Of a DNA stretch of 64,000 bases, positions 45,520 to 54,535 are shown piece after piece; within the stretch, counting starts at the first letter, position 1, and each line of letters begins with the position of its first letter. Both the position numbers and the translations under genes were made by a program. The notes beneath the pieces are model-generated. The model was not told the origin of the DNA and searched no databases. It saw nothing but the letters and a program-made list of their open reading frames with translations. Origin of the DNA: JAXDJH01 sp034663635 (GTDB lineage Bacteria; Actinomycetota; CADDZG01; WHSQ01); NCBI GenBank assembly GCA_034663635.1, contig JAXDJH010000019.1, forward strand, positions 17,398 through 81,397, written 5' to 3'.

Positions 45520-45548
45520 AATACATACCCTTACACTGTAAGTGTCAA
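45520..45548 (-). promoter_or_regulatory. Promoter of the ABC transporter genes
   Basis: On the minus strand -35 TTGACA (45543-45548) and a -10 like TGTATT (45520-45525) are 17 bp apart. The 13-bp palindrome CTTACACTGTAAG lies inside the spacer, so a bound repressor would block RNA polymerase. Confidence 0.75.
45530..45542. promoter_or_regulatory. Operator palindrome 1 (probable TetR site)
   Basis: CTTACACTGTAAG is a perfect 13-bp palindrome around one central base, a common TetR-family operator shape, placed between the -35 and -10 of the transporter promoter. Confidence 0.7.
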
Positions 45549-45574
45549 TGGGTTAACCCAAACCTGCGCAGGTT
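45549..45574. promoter_or_regulatory. Two adjoining perfect palindromes (operators 2 and 3)
   Basis: TGGGTTAACCCA (45549-45560, 12 bp) is directly followed by AACCTGCGCAGGTT (45561-45574, 14 bp). Both are perfect palindromes. They lie between the transporter -35 and the tetR start. They could bind TetR or another regulator; their sequences differ from operator 1. Confidence 0.55.
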
Positions 45575-45595
45575 GCGCAGTCTGGATGGTGCTCT

Positions 45596-46273
45596 TTGAC
45601 TAGCCCCGGGCCAGAAGCGGCACGCGGACGAACGCCGGGTCGAGAGTCTCTGTCGCGCGAGCGCATCCTCAGCGCCGCGGTGAAACTCGTCGACGAGCAA
45701 GGGATCGAAGCTCTCAGCATGAGGCGCTTGGGGGCGGAGCTCGGCGTCGAAGCGATGTCGCTCTATAACCACATCCCGAACAAAGCTGCTTTGCTCGAAG
45801 CGCTCGTCGACCATGTGATCGCGGAAGTCCCGATCGCCGACGAGGCGCTTCCCTGGGACGAACAGATCCGCGAGATGGCGCGTTCCTTCCGACGGCTTTC
45901 ACTGGCGCACCCACACATCGTCCCGTTGATCGCCATGCGTCCGTTCAACACGGTGACCGCCCTCAAGAATGTTGAGTACGCGTTCGGCTTGACGTTGTCG
46001 CTCGGACTCAATGAGAACGAGGCGCTGCATGTCTTTCGCGCGTTGGCCGGCTTCGCTACCGGCTACACGCTCGCGGAGACGGGAGGGTTCTTCGCGGAGG
46101 GTACCGGCCCAAAGACCGATTACACGATCGACACCGCCGACCTGACTTCGGGCGAGTACCCGAACCTGATGAAGATGATCCCTGTGATCCTTAGCTGCAA
46201 CCACGACGAGGAATTCGAATTCGGGATCGATCTGTTCCTTGAGGGCCTCAAGAAAAAGATGCCACCTCGCTGA
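45596..46273 (+). CDS. TetR/AcrR-family transcriptional regulator
   Basis: This 225-residue protein has an N-terminal helix-turn-helix: ERILSAAVKLVDEQGIEALSMRRLGAELGVEAMSLYNHIPNK with YNHIPNK typical of the family. The rest is an alpha-helical ligand domain (TetR_C type). The start is TTG (45596-45598). It is divergent from the ABC transporter genes, which fits a drug- or metabolite-responsive repressor. Confidence 0.88.
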   Translation: MTSPGPEAARGRTPGRESLSRERILSAAVKLVDEQGIEALSMRRLGAELGVEAMSLYNHIPNKAALLEALVDHVIAEVPIADEALPWDEQIREMARSFRRLSLAHPHIVPLIAMRPFNTVTALKNVEYAFGLTLSLGLNENEALHVFRALAGFATGYTLAETGGFFAEGTGPKTDYTIDTADLTSGEYPNLMKMIPVILSCNHDEEFEFGIDLFLEGLKKKMPPR

Positions 46274-46276
46274 ACG

Positions 46277-46305
46277 CAAAAGAGCCCGGTCCTTCGACCG
46301 GGCTC
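46277..46305 (-). terminator. Intrinsic terminator after clpC
   Basis: GAGCCCGGTC/GACCGGGCTC (46282-46291 and 46296-46305) with a CTTC loop is followed on the minus strand by TTTT. It ends clpC; a matching T-run is absent on the + strand, so it is not a terminator for tetR. Confidence 0.87.
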
Positions 46306-46324
46306 CAGTTGCCTTGATCGATTA

Positions 46325-48847
46325 TTAGCCTTCGGGAGCTGCCGCTTCTTCGCCTTCGCCCACTCCGGCCCCCGCCAACTCGATGGGAACGTGGTCCGGC
46401 GTACGTGCGATCTTCTTGAAGACGATGGTGTCCTTGCCCTCTTCGTCGGGACCGACGTCGACGATGATGACGTCGCCCGCCTCGTACTCCTTCCAGAGGA
46501 TCTTCTCCGAGACTGGGTCCTCGATGAGTCTCTGGATGGAGCGCCGTAGCGGCCGAGCGCCGAGACTGGGGTCGTAACCCACCTTCGACAGGTGCTCCTT
46601 GGATGCATCGGTCAGTTCGATGCCGACATCCTGGCTCTCGAGTTGTGCCGCCACTCGCTGGATCATCAGATCGACGATCGACTTGACCTCGTCCATCGAA
46701 AGTTCGTGGAAGACGATCACTTCGTCGATGCGGTTAAGGAACTCCGGTCGGAAATTCTTCTTGAGCTCCTCGGACACCCTCTCCTTCATCTTGTCGTAGG
46801 TCATCTCGGTCGATGCCTGACCGAAGCCCATCGCGGGCTTCCGCAGATTCTGAGTGCCCAGGTTCGACGTCATGATGATGACCGTGTTCTTGAAGTCGAC
46901 CGTCTTGCCCTGAGCATCGGTCAGACGACCGTCCTCGAGGATCTGAAGCAACGTGTTGAAGACATCCGGATGCGCCTTTTCGATCTCGTCGAGAAGAACG
47001 ACCGCGTACGGACGCCTGCGAACGGCCTCGGTCAGCTGACCGCCCTCTTCGTAACCCACGTAACCGGGAGGCGAGCCGATCAAACGGCTGACCGTGTGCT
47101 TCTCCATGTACTCCGACATGTCGAGCTGGATCAGCGCGTCCTCATCGCCGAACAGGAACTCGGCGAGAGTCTTGGCAGTCTCGGTCTTTCCGACGCCTGA
47201 AGGTCCGAGGAAGATGAACGAACCTGCCGGCCGCTTCGGGTCCTTCAACCCTGCACGAGTACGGCGGATCGAACGAGACACGGCGCTGATCGCGTCATGC
47301 TGTCCAACGATGCGCTTGTGCAACTCGTCTTCCATGCGCAGCAGTTTGGCGGTCTCTTCCTCCGTCAAAGCGGTAACGGGGATCCCGGTCCACGAGGACA
47401 GGACTTCGGCGATCTCTTCCTCGTTGACCTCAGCGAACGCTGAGCCTTCCGCAGCTCTCCACTCGGTTTCTTTCTCGGATCGCTCGGCGGTGAGACGCTT
47501 CTCCTCATCGCGGTGGCTAGCTGCCGTCTCGAAGTCTTGCTGCTCGATCGCTTCTTCCTTCTTGTGCTTCACATCGGAGATCCGCTCTTCGAGCTCGCGG
47601 TAATCAGGTGGCGCACTCATGCGACGGATGCGCAGGCGCGAGCCCGCTTCGTCGATGAGGTCGATCGCCTTGTCCGGCAGAAAACGATCGCTGATGTAGC
47701 GGTCAGCAAGGTTCGCGGCCGCGACCAGACCTTGATCGGTGATGGTGACGCGGTGGTGTGCCTCGTAGCGATCGCGCAATCCTTTGAGGATGTCGATCGT
47801 GTGAGCGACGGTCGGCTCCGGCACCTTGATCGGCTGGAACCTGCGCTCGAGAGCCGCGTCCTTCTCAAGATGCTTGCGGTACTCGTCGAGCGTTGTTGCG
47901 CCGATCGTCTGAAGCTCGCCTCGCGCGAGCATCGGCTTCAAGATGCTGGCAGCATCGATCGCGCCTTCGGCAGCACCTGCGCCGACGAGCGTGTGTAGCT
48001 CGTCGATGAACAGGATGATGTCGCCTCGGGTTTTGATCTCCTTCAAGACCTTCTTGAGTCGTTCCTCGAAGTCACCGCGGTAGCGCGAGCCGGCGACCAA
48101 AGCGCCGAGGTCGAGCGTGTATAGCTGCTTGCCCGTGATCGTCTCCGGCACTTCGCCCTTGACGATCGCCTGTGCGAGTCCTTCGACGATCGCGGTCTTG
48201 CCGACGCCGGGCTCACCGATCAACACGGGGTTGTTCTTGGTGCGGCGCGACAGAACCTGCATCACGCGCTCGATCTCTTTCTCGCGTCCGATCACGGGGT
48301 CGAGCTTGTTCTCCCGCGCCAGCTGCGTGAGGTTGCGACCGAACTGGTCGAGAACCAGAGACCCTTGAGGTGTCTCGGCCCCCCCGCCGCCCGGAGCTTC
48401 CTTCGCGCCCGAGTAGCCGGAGAGGAGCTGGATGACCTGCTGACGAACGCGGCTGAGATCTGCTCCGAGTTTCACGAGAACCTGAGCTGCGACGCCCTCG
48501 CCCTCGCGGATGAGACCGAGCAGGATGTGCTCGGTGCCGATGTAGTTATGGCCAAGTTGGAGCGCTTCTCGCAACGAGAGCTCGAGCACCTTCTTGGCGC
48601 GTGGGGTGAATGGGATGTGCCCCGATGGGGGCGATTGGCCCGCGCCGATGATCTCTTCAACCTGCTGGCGCACCTTCTCTAGAGAGATGCCCAACGATTC
48701 GAGCGCCTTGGCGGCGACGCCCTCGCCTTCATGGATCAAACCGAGCAAGATGTGCTCGGTGCCGATGTAGTTGTGGTTGAGGAGCCTCGCCTCTTCTTGA
48801 GCGAGGACGACCACGCGGCGGGCCCGGTCCGTAAACCTTTCGAACAA
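46325..48847 (-). CDS. clpC: ATP-dependent Clp protease ATP-binding subunit ClpC
   Basis: This 840-residue protein has the Clp_N double repeat (HNYIGTEHILLGLIHEGEGV and HNYIGTEHILLGLIREGEGV), the first AAA+ with GEPGVGKTAIVEG, a UVR-type segment around EEAIEQQDFETAASHRDEE, and the second AAA+ with GPSGVGKTETAKTL. It unfolds substrates for ClpP. The start is TTG (48845-48847) with AAGGAGG 6 nt upstream. Confidence 0.97.
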   Translation of the reverse strand: MFERFTDRARRVVVLAQEEARLLNHNYIGTEHILLGLIHEGEGVAAKALESLGISLEKVRQQVEEIIGAGQSPPSGHIPFTPRAKKVLELSLREALQLGHNYIGTEHILLGLIREGEGVAAQVLVKLGADLSRVRQQVIQLLSGYSGAKEAPGGGGAETPQGSLVLDQFGRNLTQLARENKLDPVIGREKEIERVMQVLSRRTKNNPVLIGEPGVGKTAIVEGLAQAIVKGEVPETITGKQLYTLDLGALVAGSRYRGDFEERLKKVLKEIKTRGDIILFIDELHTLVGAGAAEGAIDAASILKPMLARGELQTIGATTLDEYRKHLEKDAALERRFQPIKVPEPTVAHTIDILKGLRDRYEAHHRVTITDQGLVAAANLADRYISDRFLPDKAIDLIDEAGSRLRIRRMSAPPDYRELEERISDVKHKKEEAIEQQDFETAASHRDEEKRLTAERSEKETEWRAAEGSAFAEVNEEEIAEVLSSWTGIPVTALTEEETAKLLRMEDELHKRIVGQHDAISAVSRSIRRTRAGLKDPKRPAGSFIFLGPSGVGKTETAKTLAEFLFGDEDALIQLDMSEYMEKHTVSRLIGSPPGYVGYEEGGQLTEAVRRRPYAVVLLDEIEKAHPDVFNTLLQILEDGRLTDAQGKTVDFKNTVIIMTSNLGTQNLRKPAMGFGQASTEMTYDKMKERVSEELKKNFRPEFLNRIDEVIVFHELSMDEVKSIVDLMIQRVAAQLESQDVGIELTDASKEHLSKVGYDPSLGARPLRRSIQRLIEDPVSEKILWKEYEAGDVIIVDVGPDEEGKDTIVFKKIARTPDHVPIELAGAGVGEGEEAAAPEG

Positions 48848-48907
48848 GCCAGGCCTCCTTACCTAGTGAACGAGGGCCCGGGTACGACCCGACCCCTCTA
48901 GGAACCC

Positions 48908-48936
48908 ATTATAAGGAGGGGGGTCCCTTTTTAGAC
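48908..48936 (-). promoter_or_regulatory. Probable clpC promoter
   Basis: On the minus strand a perfect -10 TATAAT (48908-48913) lies ~60 nt upstream of the clpC start. The -35 region at 48931-48936 (GTCTAA) is poor, so an activator or other sigma may help. No CtsR-type repeat is seen. Confidence 0.5.
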
Positions 48937-49012
48937 CCTCATCCCTACACACTCTTAGAACGCTGAACTCTGCCCTTTCGTTCCTGGATATCGGCACCGA
49001 ATGTGCCCTGGG

Positions 49013-50446
49013 TTAGTGGATCGAGTCCCGTCTTGGGCTGGCGACCGAAAACTTCATCTTTGTGACCTTGGGGGCGGGGGCCTCAGGCCGTGGAGCGTTG
49101 CGGAATAGGAAACGCCAATCTTTCGAAGGCACCTCGGTGTCCTCCCCATCGATCGAGAACCCCCTCGCCAGCGGAACCCAGGGGAGGCCGGCCGGGGTCT
49201 CGAGGTCATAGACGCGGTAGTCGGCCAACGACGGCACGACCCAGAGCCCCACGCTGGGAGCGTCAACGCTCGTGTGGTCGTCGGGACCGAACGTGACGTC
49301 GAGGCCTCCGAACCTCTTGCCCTTCAGCTTTTCAAGCACCTCGGCGAGATCGTCGTCGTCGCCGGCATGCTCACCCGCCCATCCGATCGTCCTGACCGCC
49401 TCGTACCCCCGTCGTTCCCATCCGAGCGGTTCGGTCTCCCACCACGCACGAAAGGCTTTGGCGAACCCAACGAAACTCGGAACCGGAAGCGTGTGGGCCC
49501 CGCGCGAGTAGCTATCGGCCACGACGATGCCCGGCGTCAGAAGAGTGGGATCCACATTCGGGCCGAGGGCCGGGTCGAACGCCGCTAATTGGGGACGCCA
49601 GTTCCGTGCGTGCAATCGTCGCTTCTTGGGAGAGCCGGCGCTTGCGATCCGAGCTCGATCGGTCGACACGTACATCGCATGAAGGCCACGGAGGCCGCGC
49701 AGAACGCTTTGGAACTGCTCCTGATCGCCCTCGAAGACGATCGCTTCCACACCCTTTCCTTTCAGCGTTCGCAAAGCGGCCGTTGGATCGCCGTCCTCGC
49801 CGAGGCGAGCCTGGTCGGTCGGTCGGGCGTCGGCCTCCCGGAACGCGGTCTGCAACGTATCGAGCGCGACGTCGCCGGAGGCCCCGGGGCTCACGAGGGC
49901 TCCAACTCGCTTGTAGCGACGATCTCGGGTCAGGTATCCGGCTATCCGTCGGGCTTCCCAGAGGTAAGAAGGCGACACCTGAAAGGTGTGCGCGGTCAGG
50001 GAGCGAGCCGAGTACAGGTCGCCGTAGCACGCCAGCGCGGGGATGCCGGCTTCGGACAAAACAGGTTCGGCGCGAGGCAGAGCTTCGGGAGGGCCTGCGT
50101 AGACGATCCCAACCGTTCGGTCGGACCCGGCGAGCTGCCCGATGAGATCCAGCGCTCGTTGGGGGTCGCCCTCATCGTCGAGACTCACGAGCTCGTACGC
50201 GGCTTCATCACGACTGCGACCACTATTCAGATCGTGGACGCCGAGGTCCGCTCCCTCGAACGCGTCTTCCCCTCTCCAAGAATCCGGACCAGTCAGCGTC
50301 CCCACTAGACCGATCACGAGAGCATCGGAGGAGGTCGGACTCGCGAGGGGAGTGCGCGATGGGAACGTCGCGGACGGTGAGCCGCCGGATTGACAGGCAA
50401 CCAAAGCAAGAACGGCGCTAAGCGCCGGCGCCACCAGCCGTCTCAT
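49013..50446 (-). CDS. Branched-chain amino acid-type ABC substrate-binding lipoprotein
   Basis: This ~477-residue protein starts at an ATG (50444-50446) with AGGA upstream and carries a lipobox (ALVACQSGG). After a Ser/Thr/Pro linker it has a periplasmic-binding type 1 fold: GLVGTLTGPDSWRGEDAFEG, then ARRIAGYLTRDRRYKRVGAL. No permease or ATPase gene is next to it. It may sense or deliver an unknown ligand. Confidence 0.72.
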   Translation of the reverse strand: MRRLVAPALSAVLALVACQSGGSPSATFPSRTPLASPTSSDALVIGLVGTLTGPDSWRGEDAFEGADLGVHDLNSGRSRDEAAYELVSLDDEGDPQRALDLIGQLAGSDRTVGIVYAGPPEALPRAEPVLSEAGIPALACYGDLYSARSLTAHTFQVSPSYLWEARRIAGYLTRDRRYKRVGALVSPGASGDVALDTLQTAFREADARPTDQARLGEDGDPTAALRTLKGKGVEAIVFEGDQEQFQSVLRGLRGLHAMYVSTDRARIASAGSPKKRRLHARNWRPQLAAFDPALGPNVDPTLLTPGIVVADSYSRGAHTLPVPSFVGFAKAFRAWWETEPLGWERRGYEAVRTIGWAGEHAGDDDDLAEVLEKLKGKRFGGLDVTFGPDDHTSVDAPSVGLWVVPSLADYRVYDLETPAGLPWVPLARGFSIDGEDTEVPSKDWRFLFRNAPRPEAPAPKVTKMKFSVASPRRDSIH

Positions 50447-50509
50447 CGCGGAATCCTGCCACCGCACGCGAGCTTCGTCGGCCAGTCTGTTTGGAGCGTC
50501 AGGCGGATA

Positions 50510-51931
50510 TCAGGGTCCGGGGCGCAGGGTTGGGAACATGACTACCTCCCGGATCGACCCGGCGCCGAGCAGGAGGGTCAGCAACCGGTCTACGCCGAGA
50601 CCGAAGCCACCTGCCGGCGGCATCGCGTGTTCTAGAGCTTCGAGGAATTCCTCGTCGGGGACCGCCGCCTCTTCGTCGCCGGCCGCCCGGGCGGCGGCCT
50701 GTTGCTCGAAACGGCGTCGCTGCTCGGCCGGATCGTTGAGCTCGGAGTAGATAGGCGCGAGCTCCACGCCCGCGACGATCAGATCCGCGTGTTCCGTGAA
50801 TCCCGGGATGGAACGGTGATCCTTGGCAAGCGGAGAAACCTCTTTCGGGAAACCGGTAACGAAAACCGGATCAACGAGTTCCTTCTCGGTTGTCGCTTCG
50901 AAGACCTCGGTGAGGACCTTCCCGGGCCCCCATGCAGGGTCGACCCCGACGCCCATCGTCTTGGCTTCTGCGACGAGAGCATCGCGATCCTCGGAGCGCC
51001 AAACGCCTTCGAGGTCTCGACCCGCGACTCGCTGGATCACTTCGAACATCGTGAGCCTCTCGAACGGCCGGCCGAGATCGATGGTCTTTCCTTTCGCTTC
51101 GATCTCCAGATGACCGTTCACCGCCTGCGCGATCGTCTTTAGGAGATCTTCGACGAGGGCCATCGTGTCCTCGTAGTCGACGTAGGCCTCGTAGGCCTCG
51201 AGCATCGTGAACTCGGGATTGTGGCGAGTCGACACGCCTTCATTGCGAAAGCTTCTATTCAGTTCGTAGACGCGGTCCAGACCGCCGATCAAGAGGCGCT
51301 TCAGGTACAGCTCCGGCGCGATCCGGAGATAAAGGTCGATGTCCAGCGCGTTGTGATGCGTGACGAACGGTCTGGCCACCGCGCCACCGGCGATCGGCTG
51401 AAGTAGCGGGGTCTCGACCTCGACGAATCCACGATCGTCGAAGAACGATCGGATGGCTGCGTTCGTGCGAGCGCGGGCCTCGATCACCCGCCGCGCTTCC
51501 GGATTGAACAGAAGATCGAGGTACCGGTGCCGATAGCGGACCTCGACGTCGCTCAACCCATGCCAGTTGTCGGGCATGGGGCGGAGACACTCGGCCAGGA
51601 TGGTGGTCTCGGATACAAGCAAGGACAGTTCTCCGCGGCGGGTCATCATCACCTGACCTTCCGCTCCCACGATGTCCCCCACTCCGATCTTGCCGAACTC
51701 CTCCATGCCGGCGTCGCCAAGAACCGTTTGCTGAGCGAAGAGCTGAAGACGTCCAGTCGAATCGGCGATGTCAGCGAATGCGACTTTCCCGTGACTGCGC
51801 ACGGTCATGATCCGTCCCGCGAGACGCGCGGTCTCGCCGGCTTCCGTGCCCGGTTCCTGATCGCCGAACAGTTTGCGGAGGTCGGCGATCTCGTGCGTCC
51901 GGTCGTAACGGTACGGATAGGCGCTCGTCAT
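50510..51931 (-). CDS. lysS: Lysyl-tRNA synthetase, class II
   Basis: This 473-residue enzyme has an OB-fold anticodon domain (ARLAGRIMTVRSHGKVAFAD), motif 2 FRNEGVSTRHNPEFTMLEAY and motif 3 GFGLGVDRLLTLLLG. The last residues (VVMFPTLRPGP) are typical. Its ATG overlaps the coaX stop (51928-51931). Confidence 0.97.
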   Translation of the reverse strand: MTSAYPYRYDRTHEIADLRKLFGDQEPGTEAGETARLAGRIMTVRSHGKVAFADIADSTGRLQLFAQQTVLGDAGMEEFGKIGVGDIVGAEGQVMMTRRGELSLLVSETTILAECLRPMPDNWHGLSDVEVRYRHRYLDLLFNPEARRVIEARARTNAAIRSFFDDRGFVEVETPLLQPIAGGAVARPFVTHHNALDIDLYLRIAPELYLKRLLIGGLDRVYELNRSFRNEGVSTRHNPEFTMLEAYEAYVDYEDTMALVEDLLKTIAQAVNGHLEIEAKGKTIDLGRPFERLTMFEVIQRVAGRDLEGVWRSEDRDALVAEAKTMGVGVDPAWGPGKVLTEVFEATTEKELVDPVFVTGFPKEVSPLAKDHRSIPGFTEHADLIVAGVELAPIYSELNDPAEQRRRFEQQAAARAAGDEEAAVPDEEFLEALEHAMPPAGGFGLGVDRLLTLLLGAGSIREVVMFPTLRPGP

Positions 51932-52713
51932 CGAGCGCCTTCCGCGTTGCGTTCATAGATGATCCGAAGACCTTCGAGCGTCAGCGTGGGCTCCAATCGT
52001 TCGAGGTGGCGACAATGGTGCAACAGGACCGGTGCAAGACCGCCGGTCGCGATCACGCGGGCATCTTCGCCGAGTTCGTCCACGATCTTCTCGATCAACG
52101 CGTCGACCAGTCCCGCGGTTCCATAGATGATGCCCGACTGCACGCTGGTCACCGTGCTCTTTCCGATCGCAGAGCCGGGGGGCTCAACGAGCTCGACCCG
52201 CCGGATCAGAGCGGTCGTGGAGAAAAGGGCTGTGGCGGCGGTTTCGATACCGGGGGCGATCGCGCCGCCGAGATACTCGCCCTTCGCCGAAACCGCATCC
52301 ACGGTGATGGCCGTTCCGAAGTCCACGATCACCACGGCTTCGTCCGGAAAGAGATCGTGTGCTGCAACCGCGTTGGCGATCCGATCCGCACCAACCTCGC
52401 GTGGATTGTCCGTGAGGATCGCTATACCCGTCTTCACACCCGGCTCCACTACGACGGAGTCGAAGCCGAAATACCGAGAGGTCATCTCCCTTAGTTCTTG
52501 CGTTGCCCTCGGGACCACAGAAGAGATTGCAACGCCGGTTATCTGCCGGGAGAAGGAGAGGTCGGCCAAGGACAGGAACTGCCCGAACATCAGGGCCAAC
52601 TCGTCCGCCGTGCGGGTCGGGTCCGTGCTCGCCCTCCACTCGTGAGCGAGCTCACCCCTGTGGAACGCCCCGAGGTGCGTTTGAGTATTGCCGACATCCA
52701 CCGCGAGCAGCAT
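51928..52713 (-). CDS. coaX: Type III pantothenate kinase
   Basis: This ~261-residue protein has the phosphate-binding LLAVDVGNTQTHLGAF, the GADRIANAVAAH motif and VVIVDFGTAITVDAVS. It makes 4'-phosphopantothenate for CoA without feedback by CoA. The start ATG is at 52711-52713, 7 nt after the panC stop. The lysS gene follows with overlap. Confidence 0.93.
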   Translation of the reverse strand: MLLAVDVGNTQTHLGAFHRGELAHEWRASTDPTRTADELALMFGQFLSLADLSFSRQITGVAISSVVPRATQELREMTSRYFGFDSVVVEPGVKTGIAILTDNPREVGADRIANAVAAHDLFPDEAVVIVDFGTAITVDAVSAKGEYLGGAIAPGIETAATALFSTTALIRRVELVEPPGSAIGKSTVTSVQSGIIYGTAGLVDALIEKIVDELGEDARVIATGGLAPVLLHHCRHLERLEPTLTLEGLRIIYERNAEGAR

Positions 52714-52720
52714 CAGCGCA

Positions 52721-53587
52721 TCATCCCGCGTCTCGCGACCCGCCGGCCGCTCGTCGATACACAACGTTGTCGATGAGCCGGGCCGGACCCACCCGAGCCG
52801 CGACCGCCAGAAGGACGTCTCTATCGGGGGCCGGATGCTCGAAAGTGTCGGGGTCCACGGCGCGCGCGTAATCGACTTCGATCCCGTCTATGGAGCGGAG
52901 CAGCTCGGCCATGGCGGCTTCTGCCCCTTCGGTGCCCGAACCATGATCGAGGGCCGCACGGCCCGCCTCGAGAGCTTGCGAGATCACCACCGCCTTCTTG
53001 CGGTCGTCGGGCCCGAGATATGCATTGCGACTGCTTAAGGCGAGGCCGTCCGGCTCCCGCACGGTTGGATGCGCGATCACCTCAACGGGGAACGCCAGAT
53101 CTCGGACCATCCTGCGGATGACGGCGAGCTGTTGGGCATCTTTCTGTCCGAAGAAAACAACGTCCGGGCGAACCTGATTGAAGAGCTTCGCCACAACGGT
53201 TGCGACGCCGTCGAAATGCCCCGGTCGCGAGGCTCCTTCGAGCGGCTCCGACACTCCTCCAACGCTGACGACGGTGGACCGATCCCGCGGGTACATCTCC
53301 TCGACGCTCGGCAAGAAAGCAACATCTACGCCCTCCGCCCGGGACAGATCGAGATCGCGTTGTTCATCGCGCGGATAGCGAGATAGGTCTTCGCCGGGTC
53401 CGAACTGGAGGGGATTGACGAAGATACTGAGCACTACGAGATCGGTGCGTTCCTTGGCCGCTTGAACCAACGAGAGGTGGCCGGCGTGGAGCGCTCCCAT
53501 CGTCGGGACGAAACCGATCGTCCGGCCCTCTCGACGAGCAGGCTCAAGGATCTCCCGCAGCTCGGCTTCGCTTCGGATCACATCCAC
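52721..53587 (-). CDS. panC: Pantothenate synthetase
   Basis: This 288-residue protein has the HIGH-like VPTMGALHAGHLSLV, the pantoate-binding NPLQFGPGEDLSRYPR, and the KMSKS-like ALSSRNAYL. It joins pantoate and beta-alanine. It is followed by coaX, so two steps of CoA synthesis are co-encoded. It overlaps the DUF2520 gene by 10 nt. Confidence 0.96.
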   Translation of the reverse strand: MDVIRSEAELREILEPARREGRTIGFVPTMGALHAGHLSLVQAAKERTDLVVLSIFVNPLQFGPGEDLSRYPRDEQRDLDLSRAEGVDVAFLPSVEEMYPRDRSTVVSVGGVSEPLEGASRPGHFDGVATVVAKLFNQVRPDVVFFGQKDAQQLAVIRRMVRDLAFPVEVIAHPTVREPDGLALSSRNAYLGPDDRKKAVVISQALEAGRAALDHGSGTEGAEAAMAELLRSIDGIEVDYARAVDPDTFEHPAPDRDVLLAVAARVGPARLIDNVVYRRAAGGSRDAG

Positions 53588-54465
53588 GAGGAAGCTTCCT
53601 TGAGGATCTGTTCGATCTGGGTGGCGGTCGCTTCATCGATCCGTCCTGCCGTCCGAGCCGCGGTGAGCACGACCTGTACCGCATCCAGGTAGGCGGACAA
53701 CAGCTCCGGCGCTCGGCTGTGGATCGCGCGCGCGTGCCGTTCGATCGTGTCGCGCTCACCCCGCACTACGGGTCCCGTCAGCGCGTTCGCTCCGCCTCCG
53801 ACCTCGAGCGCGTTGGCGATCGTCCCTGCCGAGATGGGACCCAGCACTTCGGTCGGCGCTTCGATCCCTATCGATCGCAACAGTGATTCACCGGTCGCCA
53901 TCAATCCGGCGATCGCGTTGGAAGTGGATACGGCTGCCGCATGCCAGATGACACGGTCCGCCTCCTTCACATCGACCGGCGAACCCTCAAAGCAATCGCG
54001 GATGAGAGCGTGGCTCCACTCGCGCACGTCCTCCGAGCAGGTCACACCCCACGCGCTGCCCGGCAGCCTCTTGATGGCCGTGTCGACGTCGGGGCAGGCC
54101 TGGACGGGATGCAGGGCCGCCGGGCGCGCCCCCATGCAGGTCACCGGACCGAGAGGCTCTACGCCGGCGGCGCCGGCGAAGTGAACCACCTTGCATCCCG
54201 GCCCCACCCATCTAGCGATATCTGCGGCAGCATCTTCGATTGCCGGCTCCGGCACCCCGAGCAGAACTACATCGGCCGACACCGCGCGCGTTTGATCGAA
54301 GACCTTGGCACCGAGCCGCTCCGCCGCGGTCTCGGCCGAGGACTGAGAACGGGAGGCGACTCCCGTGATGATGTGGCCGCGAGATCTCAAGAGATAGGCA
54401 ACCGCGGTGCCGACGCTGCCCGCGCCTACGAGCGCAACCCGCATCTGGGGGGAAGTGTCGGACAT
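53578..54465 (-). CDS. Rossmann-like/DUF2520 protein
   Basis: This ~295-residue protein has an N-terminal nucleotide-binding VALVGAGSVGTAVAYLL and a DUF2520 C-terminal helical domain. The fold resembles ketopantoate and pyrroline-5-carboxylate reductases. Its location upstream of panC suggests a role in pantoate supply (inference). Start at the ATG at 54463-54465 has GGAGCGGA upstream. Confidence 0.78.
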   Translation of the reverse strand: MSDTSPQMRVALVGAGSVGTAVAYLLRSRGHIITGVASRSQSSAETAAERLGAKVFDQTRAVSADVVLLGVPEPAIEDAAADIARWVGPGCKVVHFAGAAGVEPLGPVTCMGARPAALHPVQACPDVDTAIKRLPGSAWGVTCSEDVREWSHALIRDCFEGSPVDVKEADRVIWHAAAVSTSNAIAGLMATGESLLRSIGIEAPTEVLGPISAGTIANALEVGGGANALTGPVVRGERDTIERHARAIHSRAPELLSAYLDAVQVVLTAARTAGRIDEATATQIEQILKEASSWM

Positions 54466-54535
54466 CGGATCCGCTCCAGTCCTAGGCCTACAGGTACCGG
54501 TCGTAGACCACAGCATAGGGCGTGAGTCCCTGCCT

